The position numbers were made by a program, and so were the translations under genes. A stretch of DNA of 64,000 nucleotides from positions 440,881 through 504,880 of the forward strand of contig OZ026608.1 in the NCBI GenBank assembly GCA_964020085.1. Direction: 5' to 3'. The first letter of the stretch is position 1. Each line of letters begins with the position of its first letter. This document shows positions 54,501 through 63,520 of the stretch, one piece after another. The notes below the pieces were generated by a model. The model was not told where the DNA came from, searched no databases, and saw nothing but the letters and a program-made list of their open reading frames with translations. This DNA comes from Micromussa lordhowensis. Lineage: Eukaryota > Cnidaria > Anthozoa > Scleractinia > Lobophylliidae.

Positions 54501-55424
54501 ATTGACATTCATTGGTCTACTTTAAATGCGTTAATTGTCATATTTATCGTACATTGAAGTTATCATCCTTCTGCAATAACCGAAAGAAGTGTTGAGACAC
54601 TTTACTGTAAGATTCTGTTTTCGAGAGTACTGGAAACAGTTCCCTCCTCAACAGTGTTAGTTTTTCCATCTCTTAGACTACGCAGACCTCATCACCTGCA
54701 CAGCATTGGGGTGTGTGTGTTTTGGGGGAGGGGGGGTGGGTGGGGTGTATGGCGAGGTGTATCAGAGAATCATCGGTAGATGCCTTTAAGAGAGTAAATA
54801 TCATACAGTGTCATTTCCTTAGTGTCCCAACCTTTTTTGTCGCTTATTGCAGTTATTTGGGCTTGATCTAGATACCTTTAGTTTATGGTACGTTCCTGTT
54901 TGCAGATTTAAATGTGGTAGCTGTTGTTGTTCCTGTGGTGTCATCAATTCTTCTAGCTGCCCTGCTTGTAGCTGGAATCTGTTATATAAGGTAACAGCAA
55001 ATTAAATCAATCCAACAGTTTTAGAATCGGGCTTATCTCTTATTTTTCATTTAAGGTTTTAAAATTGGAATATCAAAAGTGAATTAGTATTAATTATACT
55101 TTGCCATTTGTTTCCTAAAAAAAATTCTGTTTTTGTGAATCTGTTTGTTTCAGGAAAAGAAGGAAAAAAATGGAAAGACCAGACGATGAAATTTATTTAA
55201 GGTGTTTTTATTACTTTTTTTGCAAGAAATTAAATAGTCCTTTAAAATAATTCAGATATTTGATAGAGTAACAAGGTACAGTTGTACGTTCTTGAGTTCG
55301 TTCAGTCCGGTTGCTGTTTTGAAACAAACGACACCACCACTGCTGATATATAAAGGCTTGTGTTTTACTGCTTTTTAGGTTAAACAGCGAATCAACAGCG
55401 TCATTTGAAAATACAGATTTATGA
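48519..55424 (+). CDS. Gene B: ApeC - CUB - stalk - CUB - transmembrane receptor
   Basis: A complete nine-coding-exon gene, about 654 residues. Exons: 48519-48588 (signal peptide MEPDTMLLQTLCVVTVLFSL), 49795-50061 and 50706-51080 (ApeC), 51985-52335 (CUB 1), 52673-53044 (Thr/Ser-rich stalk), 53589-53939 (CUB 2), 54906-54990 (membrane helix), 55154-55201 and 55379-55424 (tail). All extracellular junctions are phase 1; the membrane exon ends phase 2, as in gene A. ApeC is the C-terminal domain of apextrin-type proteins, reported in invertebrate chordates to bind bacterial cell-wall material, and is usually secreted. Here it is N-terminal and membrane-anchored. A 3'-UTR exon follows at 56057 with AATAAA at 56243. 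A surface recognition receptor is inferred. Confidence 0.87.
49795..51080 (+). CDS. Gene B ApeC domain (two exons)
   Basis: Exon 49795-50061 reads SIQWPAETYGLPKPKAGCP, GFRWQTGWRLQ, HIDGTVDNITVNRSFCMKE and stops at WPRG, donor CACGAG|GTTCGT. Exon 50706-51080 continues KYCIYKGNDPCPKG, WVFWEDS, DGFLPDGVYWTFTEIRFCCR, PILLPSQSPFFLL, AKCQMV and YYCYYQG. The WP...YGLPKP opening, WPRG-YCI centre, LPDG, FCCR, LP...PF and final CYY are the family landmarks, with eight cysteines. Length about 214 residues fits one complete domain. Reading past the first donor meets a TAG, so the splice is required. Confidence 0.9.
50230..50487 (-). mobile_element. tRNA-derived SINE in the ApeC intron of gene B
   Basis: Minus-strand copy with tRNA-like head (GCGCTCGACTCCGGATCGAG, GGTCTGGGGTCGAGCCCC) and the family body. 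It lies in the intron splitting ApeC. Confidence 0.8.
51641..51818. mobile_element. Foldback MITE
   Basis: Arms of about 75 bases: ACCTTATTCCAAAATGGCCA, CTTTTGTTTGC and TTAGCCCTTGTTGCCTC on the left are answered by GAGGCAACAAGGGCTAA, GCAAACAAAAGAAC and CCATTTTGGAATAAGGT on the right. Absent from the matching intron of gene C. Confidence 0.8.
51985..52335 (+). CDS. Gene B CUB domain 1
   Basis: A phase-1 exon of 117 residues: GTLKSPNYPKHYPNGQYCSW, SFSLQTEKFTDELRVYDG, TGEVLGVFYGSHPPPKEG, SDKTDSYTGF. The first disulfide pair is present; the second canonical pair is missing (FYG in place of a CG-type motif). The acidic positions suited to calcium are kept. Confidence 0.9.
52673..53044 (+). CDS. 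Gene B Thr/Ser-rich stalk exon
   Basis: 124 residues dominated by Thr, Ser, Val and Pro, with degenerate internal repeats of the form SKVTSSSTVTSSITQTSKVT and EVTHLSPITPT. It is likely a heavily O-glycosylated mucin-like spacer between the two CUB domains. Phase 1 to phase 1. Confidence 0.85.
53045..53588. other. Gene B intron between stalk and CUB 2
   Basis: No exon seen. The frame at 53186-53383 has no domain and no matching frame in gene C. Confidence 0.4.
53589..53939 (+). CDS. Gene B CUB domain 2 (rearranged first cysteine)
   Basis: 117 residues: NETLTAANGTFQSLNCPRKY, NGQYCFWRI, SFSLQNEDNTDALYVYDG, FYGDHPPPQEGICISSN, YGFSASYYG. The first Cys of the fold is Tyr (TATAAC), while the Tyr of the usual PNYP motif is Cys (NCP). 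Gene C has the ordinary residues at both places, so gene B has effectively moved a cysteine by about 15 residues. Confidence 0.88.
54700..54750. repeat. G-rich low-complexity tract
   Basis: (GT)n followed by long G runs in the intron before the membrane exon. Confidence 0.7.
54906..54990 (+). CDS. Gene B transmembrane exon
   Basis: After TTTGCAG, 28 residues: DLNVVAVVVPVVSSILLAAL, then LVAGICYIR. A single-pass helix; phase 1 in, phase 2 out. Confidence 0.87.
55154..55424 (+). CDS. Gene B cytoplasmic tail with acidic Tyr-x-x-Leu motif
   Basis: Exons 55154-55201 and 55379-55424. The tail begins with a basic stop (KRRKKMERP), continues PDDEIYLRLNSESTASF and ends ENTDL before the TGA. The YLRL motif straddles the splice junction, and three acidic residues (DDE) precede the Ile and Tyr, as in hemITAM tails (acidic cluster then YxxL) of vertebrate lectin receptors. 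It could also be a YxxPhi endocytosis signal. Confidence 0.75.
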
Positions 55425-55601
55425 TACGAAAGCATCACAGGTAATCAAAACCCTCTTGCATTTTCTAGTTCTAAAAGATTGTAATTATTATTGGATTTGA
55501 AGACAATTGTTAGGTTCTTAGATTGTCACTGTTAAGTCTGTCAGCGTGATATATCTTGCGCCGGGTACGTCAACGTAAATGTGCATCTTATCTATAGTGG
55601 T

Positions 55602-55634
<33 letters not shown>

Positions 55635-56265
55635 AGCTAGTTTACAGGCATGCCACTGAAACAAAGGAGCCGTTAGTTAGGAACCGGACCAGTTGGCTAT
55701 TTACAAAGCATGACCGAGGATTTGAACTCGAGGCTAGCGAGAAACAATATTTGCCATACATAACCCGGTAATGGCCAGTTGTAAAAATCTTGAGGCCAGT
55801 CGGCTCTATAAGTTCAGAACCATTTCTTACTAATACTTTATCTCGTATTGAAAGCAAAATTTTTACAAACAGTGGAATGGAAATGTTGTCATCGTTAAAC
55901 TGATTTGGCAAATATTGCTTCTTTCAGGAATCAGTTAATCCTGGTGAATGTATTATACTTATTAAGATTAGAGCGCTTGCTTTCCAGACAAAAACTATTT
56001 TTCTGACCAAACCTAAACACATAGTCAACAATTGCTTTTTCTGTGTCTTTTTACAGCTCCGATTGGAAAAGGAAGCCTGGAGTGCAGATTGCAAGTTCGC
56101 AATACAGAGATTTCTTTGGCGATGTGGAAACGTTCTCAGTTTTACGCATTGCACCATCTCGTTTTTTCATGCCTGACAACTTCTCAGCAAATATACCAAT
56201 ATAATTCATCATATCTGATTAAACTGTACAGATTAAAGCTGAAATAAAGAGGAACATACTTGGAT
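55425..56265 (+). other. Gene B 3' UTR with an intron
   Basis: After the TGA, CATCACAG|GTAATC at 55440 looks like a donor and TTTTTACAG at 56056 like an acceptor. The last exon then runs to AATAAA at 56243-56248. Confidence 0.5.
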
Positions 56266-56445
56266 ATAAATAGCTTTTTGTCCTTCGCATCTTATTGTCA
56301 CGTTCATTTTCGAGGACGTTCCTGAGAAAAAATACAATTTTTCATGGACTCCATCCATTGGAAAAATATCATTAAAATAGGTTGATTTCACCTTTGAATG
56401 GCTCAAGTGAGCCTATTTTGCGTAGGCCAACTTGGCAAACTGGGC

Positions 56446-56692
56446 CGGGTTGTTCGAAAGCCTGTTAACGCTAACCCAAGATTAAAAGTTAACTGAAGTA
56501 TGTATTTTTCTTGTATAGAATGTGTTCCACTACTTATGTTTTGTGTAGTTAGAGATTACTCAAACTCAAAACTGAAGGGTAAATAATATGTACAGAAAAT
56601 CTCACCAAACATTTGCAAATTTAAACTCAAAATTCTCGCTAACCCTGGGTTAGCTTGACCGGGCTTTGAACAACTCGGCCCTGGTTTATACA
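56446..56692. mobile_element. Foldback element upstream of gene C
   Basis: GGGCCGGGTTGTTCGAAAGC and GTTAACGCTAACCCA at the left are answered by AACCCTGGGTTAGC, CCGGGCTTTGAACAACTCGG at the right. Not present upstream of gene B. Confidence 0.65.
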
Positions 56693-56933
56693 TGGTTTAT
56701 ACTTACTATACATGTAAGTAAGACTTTGTTTGTTTCTGAAGTTTTGTTTCGCCACGAGATATCCGCTGGACACTTTGTTTGTAATGTATGATATATTAAT
56801 TTATGCATGATCTATATAACACACATTTCAGCCCGAGGTGCTTGTAATTCCGAGAAACCTAAAGGTCATTATGGCGTAAACATGGAACTCTTTGCGTTCG
56901 CTGTTTAATTAGCTTCACATTGGTATATTGTTT

Positions 56934-59900
56934 ATGGAACCAGACACGATGCTGTTACAAACTTTATGTGTGACAACTGTCCTGTTCAGCATGCAATCAT
57001 TAGGTAGGTTTAAAGAGCATGTACACTTGACGTTCGACATAACAAGTTGGGAAAATGTAAGCAATCGCAGCTCGTAACTTAAGCTACATTGCTGTGTTTG
57101 ACAACATTTGTTGGCATAGGTTCTGATAATAAGTTAAAATGATAACTGTAAGGGCGATAATTGAACTCAATCCAAAGACCTGGTCATGATAGTGATCGTA
57201 TTTAACTTGAAAAGACGATACACCGTATAGGTTTGAAAGCAACGACCTTCCGAAAGTAGCGACCATTCGAAAAGAAGCGAAAAAAACTTCAGGTTTTAGA
57301 AAACCTTGTAAGCGGATGTACCAACCCTCGTAAGTACGTACTTCAAACGTAACTTCAAACGTGACGTGGTATCAGAGAAAGAGGAACAACAGACAGAAGA
57401 AGTGCTACAAAACTGATGTGACGTGAGCACAATTACATTGGGAATATATAATTTTTAAAAACCAGGTTCGCTCGTTTCATCTCTCTATATAAAGCAAGGT
57501 ATGTTTCTTTTGACGAAGTATTGTACACGTTTTATAGCTAACCATTGTTAATTAAATGGCACCTTGACAGCTTCTGGAAAAGGCTGCTAAATTAGAATTC
57601 TAACAAGGGTCGTGTTCCTTTTGAAACTCTACGGTGAGATAAACGCACAGCATTCCGCATATCAATTTCGAAGGTATTCTAAGTTTATTACAGGACTTCG
57701 TGAGGAGTTACTGAACTTTGTTTTGCGTGGATCATCTTGAGCCGGGCGGCCAAATGCACCCAAGTTTTAAAGGAATTTCTCAAAAAGATAAATTATAGCA
57801 ACCGAAGGAAAATTCTAAATGCAAGGGGCTGTATAGGAAGTATACTTTAATGCAATCGAATCGAAGAATCGAATCGAATTGAAGTCGGTAAAATTAGATT
57901 GAAATGGAGTTTCCGCTCGACAATTTATGTCGATAAGATTGAGTTCACTGATAACTGCTATATGTTGCTATATGTTGGAATCATGTAAATTTGGCGGGAT
58001 ATTCTGGGAAACTTGACCTGAAGTAAACAACCGGTGATCATTAGTGCGACGGGCATGGAACATTTGTTTTGTCAAATTCAGTCAACCCCATGCAATCGAA
58101 CTCAGTCGTCCGAATCGTCTTACATCGAACGGCTATCCACGCTTTTGTCTATAACACAGGAACTTGACTGAAGAGTAATAACGTAAGTTTGAACGGGAAT
58201 AATCGTGTTGTAGCTTTTCATATCCTCTTTATATCATGTATGATACATATACAGTCGCTAAAACTTCAAACAGCCTAAGCCTCCATAGCCTGCATGCAGA
58301 CGACTACTAGTTCCTTTCGAGCGGGAAAAATGAAACATCTACAGGCGGCTAAAACTTCCAGAACAGCATAAGAATAGACAATGCAAGCGAGGAAACGCTT
58401 ACACTATGTTGCCATTTCTCTATCTGCTGTCTTCTGTACGCTCGTTGCATTCCCATACAAACTCTTGTTATTATATTCAAATTATTTTTCGTGAGATCAT
58501 GCGAGACAGCCAATCAACAAATCTGGAACAATACCAAACAACTGAAAAGTCATGATCATTCTCATGATAACAGATTCTACATAATCAAATGTAGTCTTAA
58601 CTAAGCATACATAGTAAGATGATGTTACACATAAAAATCTCTCTTTTTAGATCATACTTATGGAACCATGTTAAGCTTTAGATGGTGAATTGATATCAAT
58701 CTGCTATATTTAAATTTAATCCAAAAGCTCGACAGAGGTCTCCCGCCATTATATATGACCAACTGAAGCAGATATGTAAATGTATAAAATAAACTGCGGG
58801 TCATAGCACATTGGAGCACAGCCAGGAAGTAGTAGTAGCGGTAGCCTCTTTTGGACCGATTGGGTGATGAGTTGAATAGGCATGCGTAGAACACTGCAAT
58901 AGCGTTCTTAAAATTCGTTATTTATTAAACTCTTATTACTGAAAGTATTATTTATTTCTTGGACTAACTCTTTAGTGTTGAAATAACCTTTTCTTTAAGT
59001 GTGATATTTTAAAGTTTTGTCGACTGTCCCTTGACCGTACGATTTAGAACACTGCAATAGCGTTCTTAAAATTCGTTATTTATTAAACTCTTATTACTGA
59101 AAGTATTATTTATTTCTTGGACTAACTCTTTAGTGTTGAAATAACCTTTTCTTTAAGTGTGATATTTTAAAGTTTTGTCGACTGTCCCTTGACCGTACGA
59201 TTTATTCACAGGGTCTATTAAATGGCCAGCTGGAACATACGGAATACCTAAACCTATAGCCGGGTGTCCTCAGGCTGATGGCTTTCGTTGGCGGACGGGA
59301 TGGAGGCTACAGGACACAAATTCTTTTGACGATCATTACAAAACAAACAACTCAAGGTCTCCGCAATTCCACATAGACGGAAAAGTGGACAAAATTACAG
59401 TTAATAGATCGTTTTGTATGAAAGAAGATACACTTGATGACAAGGATAGACCCGAGTGGCCACGAGGTTCGTCGTGTACGATGTTTTTTTGTTCTAAAAA
59501 TAGCAAATTGATGCACATCATGGGGCCAAGTCCTTCCTCAAAATGTTACTTTCTCCATCCCCGATCATGGCTCCTGGCGTAGTTCATTTGATTTAATTTT
59601 CAGCTTGATGTCTTTTCTTTTTTTACTGCCGCACATGTGACACGTGTGTTTTTAGAGCCGCCAGAAGTCGCTGAGTAATGTTTCACGCATTTTTGTTGTA
59701 GTTCTGATAATTTTGGGTTTTGGGAGGCGCAGTGGCCTCATAGTCAGTGCGCTCGACTCCGGAGCAAGCGGTCTGAGTTCAGGCACTGGCCGGGGACATT
59801 ATGCTGTGTTCTTGGGCAAGACACTTTACTCTCACGGTGCCTCTCTCCACCCAGATGCATAAATGGGTACCGGCGAATTTAATGCTTAAGGGGTAACCCT

Positions 59901-62900
59901 GCGATGGACTAGCATCCCATACAGGGAGGAGTAGAAATAAACCTAGTGGCTTCATGCTGCTGAAACCGGGATAAGTTCCGGCCTGATGAGCCACTTGGGT
60001 CGTCTGTAGACCAACACCTTTTTCTGATAATTTGACGGTATGCTGAGAGAGTCTGACGTGTACCTTCTCTTGAGTTGATGATTAAACGGCTCATCATTGC
60101 CGCTGTGCGCTGGTACAGTACAACACTGAAACAAGTTGAGGTATGACTCCAGCTTATTGCGCATAGAAAAATACCATAGTGGAAAAATTAGCGAAAAGTT
60201 CGCAAAACTCTCAAACTTGAAATTTGGCTTCAGTGTTGTGAATGTGTGTTCTTCAAATGGGCCGCCAACATAGCAGTGACAAATATCAGATACATTCGGT
60301 TTCTGTCGTCGCATGCCTATCCCTCATACAAAGCTACCTGGAACTGGTGACATCGTTTTTGAATTAATTATTTGAGTCCGTGAAGGGATTTTCCAGTAAT
60401 ATATCTCCTGAACATAGTAAAAATTTATTTCATTCCAAGCTGACGAGATATAGATTCTTTTAAATTTAGACTGACCCGTCTAGACTAAAATAGCTATCCG
60501 TGGGCCTGTCCAGCTGTAAAATGTAATTAAATTTAGAAAGGAAATAAAAAAAGTATTTAAAAAAAAATACCACGACTAGTTTTATGTGGTGAGTAAGATT
60601 ACGGAGTCAACCATGCCTTTTGCTAAAACAACGTTGCCTTGAAATGAAGTTACTTTTAACTTTGCCGGAGGTTTGTCGTAGAGCAATTAGCCTACCCTCT
60701 TTCACCCTACGAGATGATCAATTTAAAGGAATCTATATCTCGCAGCCTATTAATTATGTATGTTCTTTAACTGGAATGGTCAAACCAAAGAATTGTTAAC
60801 AACATAGTCCAGTCATTTGCATTTTTCTGACCATAATTTTGTATGATAGCATAAAAAACGAAAATAACTGGTCGTTAATTAAAACTAACACTCGTTTCAG
60901 GAAAATACTGTATTTATAAAAACAAGAACTGCCCTAAAGGTTTGACATCAGGATGGGTCTTCTGGAAAGACAACGAAAAACAGCCGAATATAAATGACAA
61001 AGATGGATTTCTCCCTGATGGCGTTTACTGGAAATTCACAGAGATTCATTTTTGCTGTAGAACAGACGGAGACAAAGACCATCCTATCCTCCTTCCTTCT
61101 AAATCTCCCTTTTTTTTGCTGGCTTACGAGTCCGCCAAATGCCAGATGGTGAAGTGGGCAGTAGCTAGTCTGGAGTGGATATATTATTCTACAAGTGACC
61201 GGAACAACGACGATCAACGAAACGGCTCGTATCCTTCCAACGCGGGAAAAATCCACCCTACCATTTATTATTGTTACTACCAGGGTGAGAAACATAAATT
61301 AGAGCTAACATTTCACCCAATCAGCTGAACTCTGAAACTAAAAAAGGACTTTGTGACATTCCACAGCAAAACCATTGTACGTGACAATTATAGAGCAATG
61401 CCATCTTCACGGTTTACCAAGTCAAATACCTCTTTACCAGTTAAAACTACCAAATATATAGGAGACAATTATTTTTAATTGTAGCAGCGACCATATATCT
61501 TCCTCAAAGGTATTAGTTTTTAGAAACACTGCTCGACTGCGTAGGCGGGAAATGAAACACTTAGTTAGTTGATAAAGGTAAACTAACTGTCGTAACAGGT
61601 TTGTGAAGCTTTGTCTATAACGAAGGGTTAACGCTTTAAGCGTCAACTTCAAGTTGACAAATAGGTTGCTCGTGGAAGATCATTGTCAACACAACACAAC
61701 AAATACACTTAGTATTCAAAAACTTTAGCTTGCAAGCTGAGAAATTCACTGACGAGCTACGTGTGTATGATGGAGAAAATGAAACAGTGTTTTACGGAGG
61801 TCACCCTCCCCCAAAGGAGGGAATCTACTCTTCATCTAGCCGGATGTTTTTAATATTCATATCAGACAAGACAGACTCATACACCGGCTTCAGCGCTTCT
61901 TATTTTGTTGGTAAAAAACCCGGTAAGTACTATCAGCTTTCGCCGTTTTGTCCGTAATACAATAAACTAACTTGAAAGTAAGCACCTCTCAATTCTTATT
62001 GGTTGTTTGGTACCACGTGACAACGCACGACAGCACAGATAATCCCTAGTTCAGTTTTCTTTCGTTCAATTTTGTCGTTCAGCGTATTTTTAACCTTTTT
62101 GTTACGGCAAAATCAGTACACATACGTGTAAATTGTAATAGTTATTGGAAACAAAAGGTAATTACTTCCAAAACCTCTATAGGCTCAAAAGTGACGTCAT
62201 CGTCCACTGTTACTTCTTCGACAACACAAACTTCAAAAGTGACGACCTCGCCTGTTGTTCCTACCACGACTGCAAAAACCTTTAAGGTGACATCATCGTT
62301 CTCTACACAAGCTTCGGAAATGACGTCCTCGTCCACCGTTATTTCTATGACCCTGCAGACTCCAGAAGTAACGCATTTATCTCCGATTACTCCTACGGCA
62401 CATACGCTCATAAAAACGACACCCAGGGGAAACCCGTGGACATCAACAACTAAAGGGCCGCCAAAGATAGGTAGAAAAAACATTATAAAACAGCTTTTGT
62501 ACCCTGAAATTCCATCGTCTACTTTTTACAGGAAGTACTAAAGACTATGATAGGGTGCCTTTTCTGTATTTTTTTTTTTAAAACTGATTCATGTTCGTCC
62601 TGAGATTGTAAGTCGTTTGTTTGACATTAACACGGCGAGCTCTAGCTAAATGTTGCCGGAGGACAGTGAGGCCTCGAGTCACCCACGAAAGTGGAACAAA
62701 ACAAAGAGCGAACAACCTTAATCTTTTAGTACAACCGGCCAGTGGCTCCGCCATTATTTATCAATAATAGGCCATAGAGAAAAATGTTTTGTTTTTGGTG
62801 TTTCTTTTTCTATCTTGCGCAACTGTAATTAATCAACAACAGCCCTAGAGCTTCTATGGCCTTTTCTCAGTTGGATAGAATAATCACCTCCGTAGATTCT

Positions 62901-63520
62901 TAAAAAGGCGACAGAAGACACAGTGCGTCCCACTGACTTGAGAAGCAGAGTCTGCAGCACGTACTAGCTAGTTTACAGCTGCGCCAAGAAAACAAAATAA
63001 CGAAGTAAAAATGTATGTAAAATTGGGTTTGTTGCTTGGTGCAGTTGTCTAAAATTCAAATTGGCACTGACGAAGCAACTGAAACTGACAGGAGAAACAT
63101 GATATACAGCAACATACTAAGGAAAACCAAAATGATAATAATCCAAAACAATTATTTTATTTATTCCAGGATGCAACGAAACCTTAACGGCAGCCAATGG
63201 CACTTTCCAGTCACCAAACTATCCAAGGAATTACCCGGATGGACAGTACTGCTTCTGGGGAGTCACGGTTATCACAGCGCAACGAATCTATTTAATATTT
63301 TCAAGCTTTAGTTTGCAAAATGAGGATAACACAGACGCGTTATATGTGTATGACGGATATAATGCGACAGGGGAGGCATTGGAAGTGCTATACGGAGGTC
63401 ACCCTCCCCCAAAGGAAGGAATCTGCATCTCCTCAAACCAGATATTTATGGTATTCAAATCAGACAAGGAGGGGTCTTACCACGGCTTCAGCGCTTCATA
63501 TTATGGTGTCAATAATTCGG
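56934..63520 (+). CDS. Gene C: tandem paralogue of gene B (ApeC - damaged CUB - stalk - CUB), 3' end outside the window
   Basis: Visible exons: 56934-57003 (signal peptide MEPDTMLLQTLCVTTVLFSM), 59212-59466 and 60901-61284 (ApeC), 61665-61922 (5'-truncated CUB 1), about 62160-62470 (stalk, acceptor lost), 63170-63520 (CUB 2). Membrane and tail exons would lie beyond 64000. ApeC and CUB 2 are intact and open; CUB 1 has lost its first 28 or so residues and five more in the middle, yet stays in frame. Because every exon here is phase 1 to phase 1, skipping CUB 1 and the stalk would still give an open ApeC-CUB protein. It is either a functional shortened receptor, a splice-variable gene, or an early pseudogene. 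Confidence 0.72.
58889..59204. repeat. Perfect 158-bp tandem duplication
   Basis: 58889-59046 and 59047-59204 are identical as read (both start GAACACTGCAATAGCG and end CCGTACGATTTA). The second copy abuts the acceptor of gene C's first ApeC exon (TTCACAG, 59205-59211). Confidence 0.9.
59212..61284 (+). CDS. Gene C ApeC domain (two exons)
   Basis: Exon 59212-59466: SIKWPAGTYGIPKPIAGCP, HIDGKVDKITVNRSFCMKE, ending WPRG at CACGAG|GTTCGT. Exon 60901-61284: KYCIYKNKNCPKG, DGFLPDGVYWKFTEIHFCCR, PILLPSKSPFFLL, KCQMV, YYCYYQG. All eight cysteines and landmarks are kept. It differs from gene B mainly in surface loops (for example WKDNEKQPNINDK against WEDSYDNDK). Confidence 0.88.
59726..60002 (+). 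mobile_element. tRNA-derived SINE in the ApeC intron of gene C
   Basis: Plus-strand copy: tRNA-like head (GTCAGTGCGCTCGACTCCGG, GCGGTCTGAGTTCAGGC), CTGTGTTCTTGGGCAAGACA, ACGGTGCCTCTCTCCACCC, CCCTGCGATGGACTAGCATC and AAACCGGGATAAGTTCC. It is in the opposite orientation to the SINE in the matching intron of gene B. Confidence 0.8.
61665..61922 (+). CDS. Gene C CUB domain 1, 5'-truncated exon
   Basis: Compared with gene B, about 110 bases spanning the intron end, acceptor and first third of the CUB exon are missing. The new junction places ACAAATAG directly before GTTGCTCGTGG, which could act as a phase-1 acceptor and keeps the frame (CSWKIIVNTTQQ). A second 15-base deletion removes Gly-Glu-Val-Leu-Gly (ENETVFYGG). 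The N-terminal strands and first Cys are lost, so the fold is doubtful. Confidence 0.6.
62160..62470 (+). CDS. Gene C stalk exon, 5' end altered
   Basis: The Thr/Ser-rich frame (SKVTSSSTVTSSTTQTSKVT, EVTHLSPITPT) and donor ATAG|GTAGAA match gene B. The acceptor and first 24 or so codons of gene B's exon are deleted, and no phase-1 acceptor is obvious upstream. Inclusion in the mRNA is uncertain. Confidence 0.5.
62471..63169. other. Gene C intron between stalk and CUB 2
   Basis: No exon seen. The frame beginning at 63036 runs into CUB 2 out of register and is a shadow. Confidence 0.4.
63170..63520 (+). CDS. Gene C CUB domain 2
   Basis: 117 residues, phase 1 to phase 1: CNETLTAANGTFQSPNYPRN, DGQYCFWGV, NEDNTDALYVYDG, GGHPPPKEGICISSN, YHGFSASYYG. 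It keeps the ordinary first Cys and PNYP motif that gene B has exchanged. Confidence 0.88.

Larger units (their letters stand above)
47935..56379. repeat. Tandem duplication unit 1 (about 8.4 kb)
   Basis: GGTTGATTTC near 47935 corresponds to GGTTGATTTC near 56380. From there promoter, leader, ApeC, CUB, stalk and CUB exons follow in the same order in both units. Introns differ by insertions. Confidence 0.75.

Noticed and set aside
62142..62483. 113-codon minus-strand frame across the stalk exon
   Set aside because: Antisense shadow of a low-complexity Thr/Ser repeat.
63036..63311. Frame starting before CUB 2 of gene C
   Set aside because: It is out of register with the CUB reading frame and crosses a clear acceptor at 63169.
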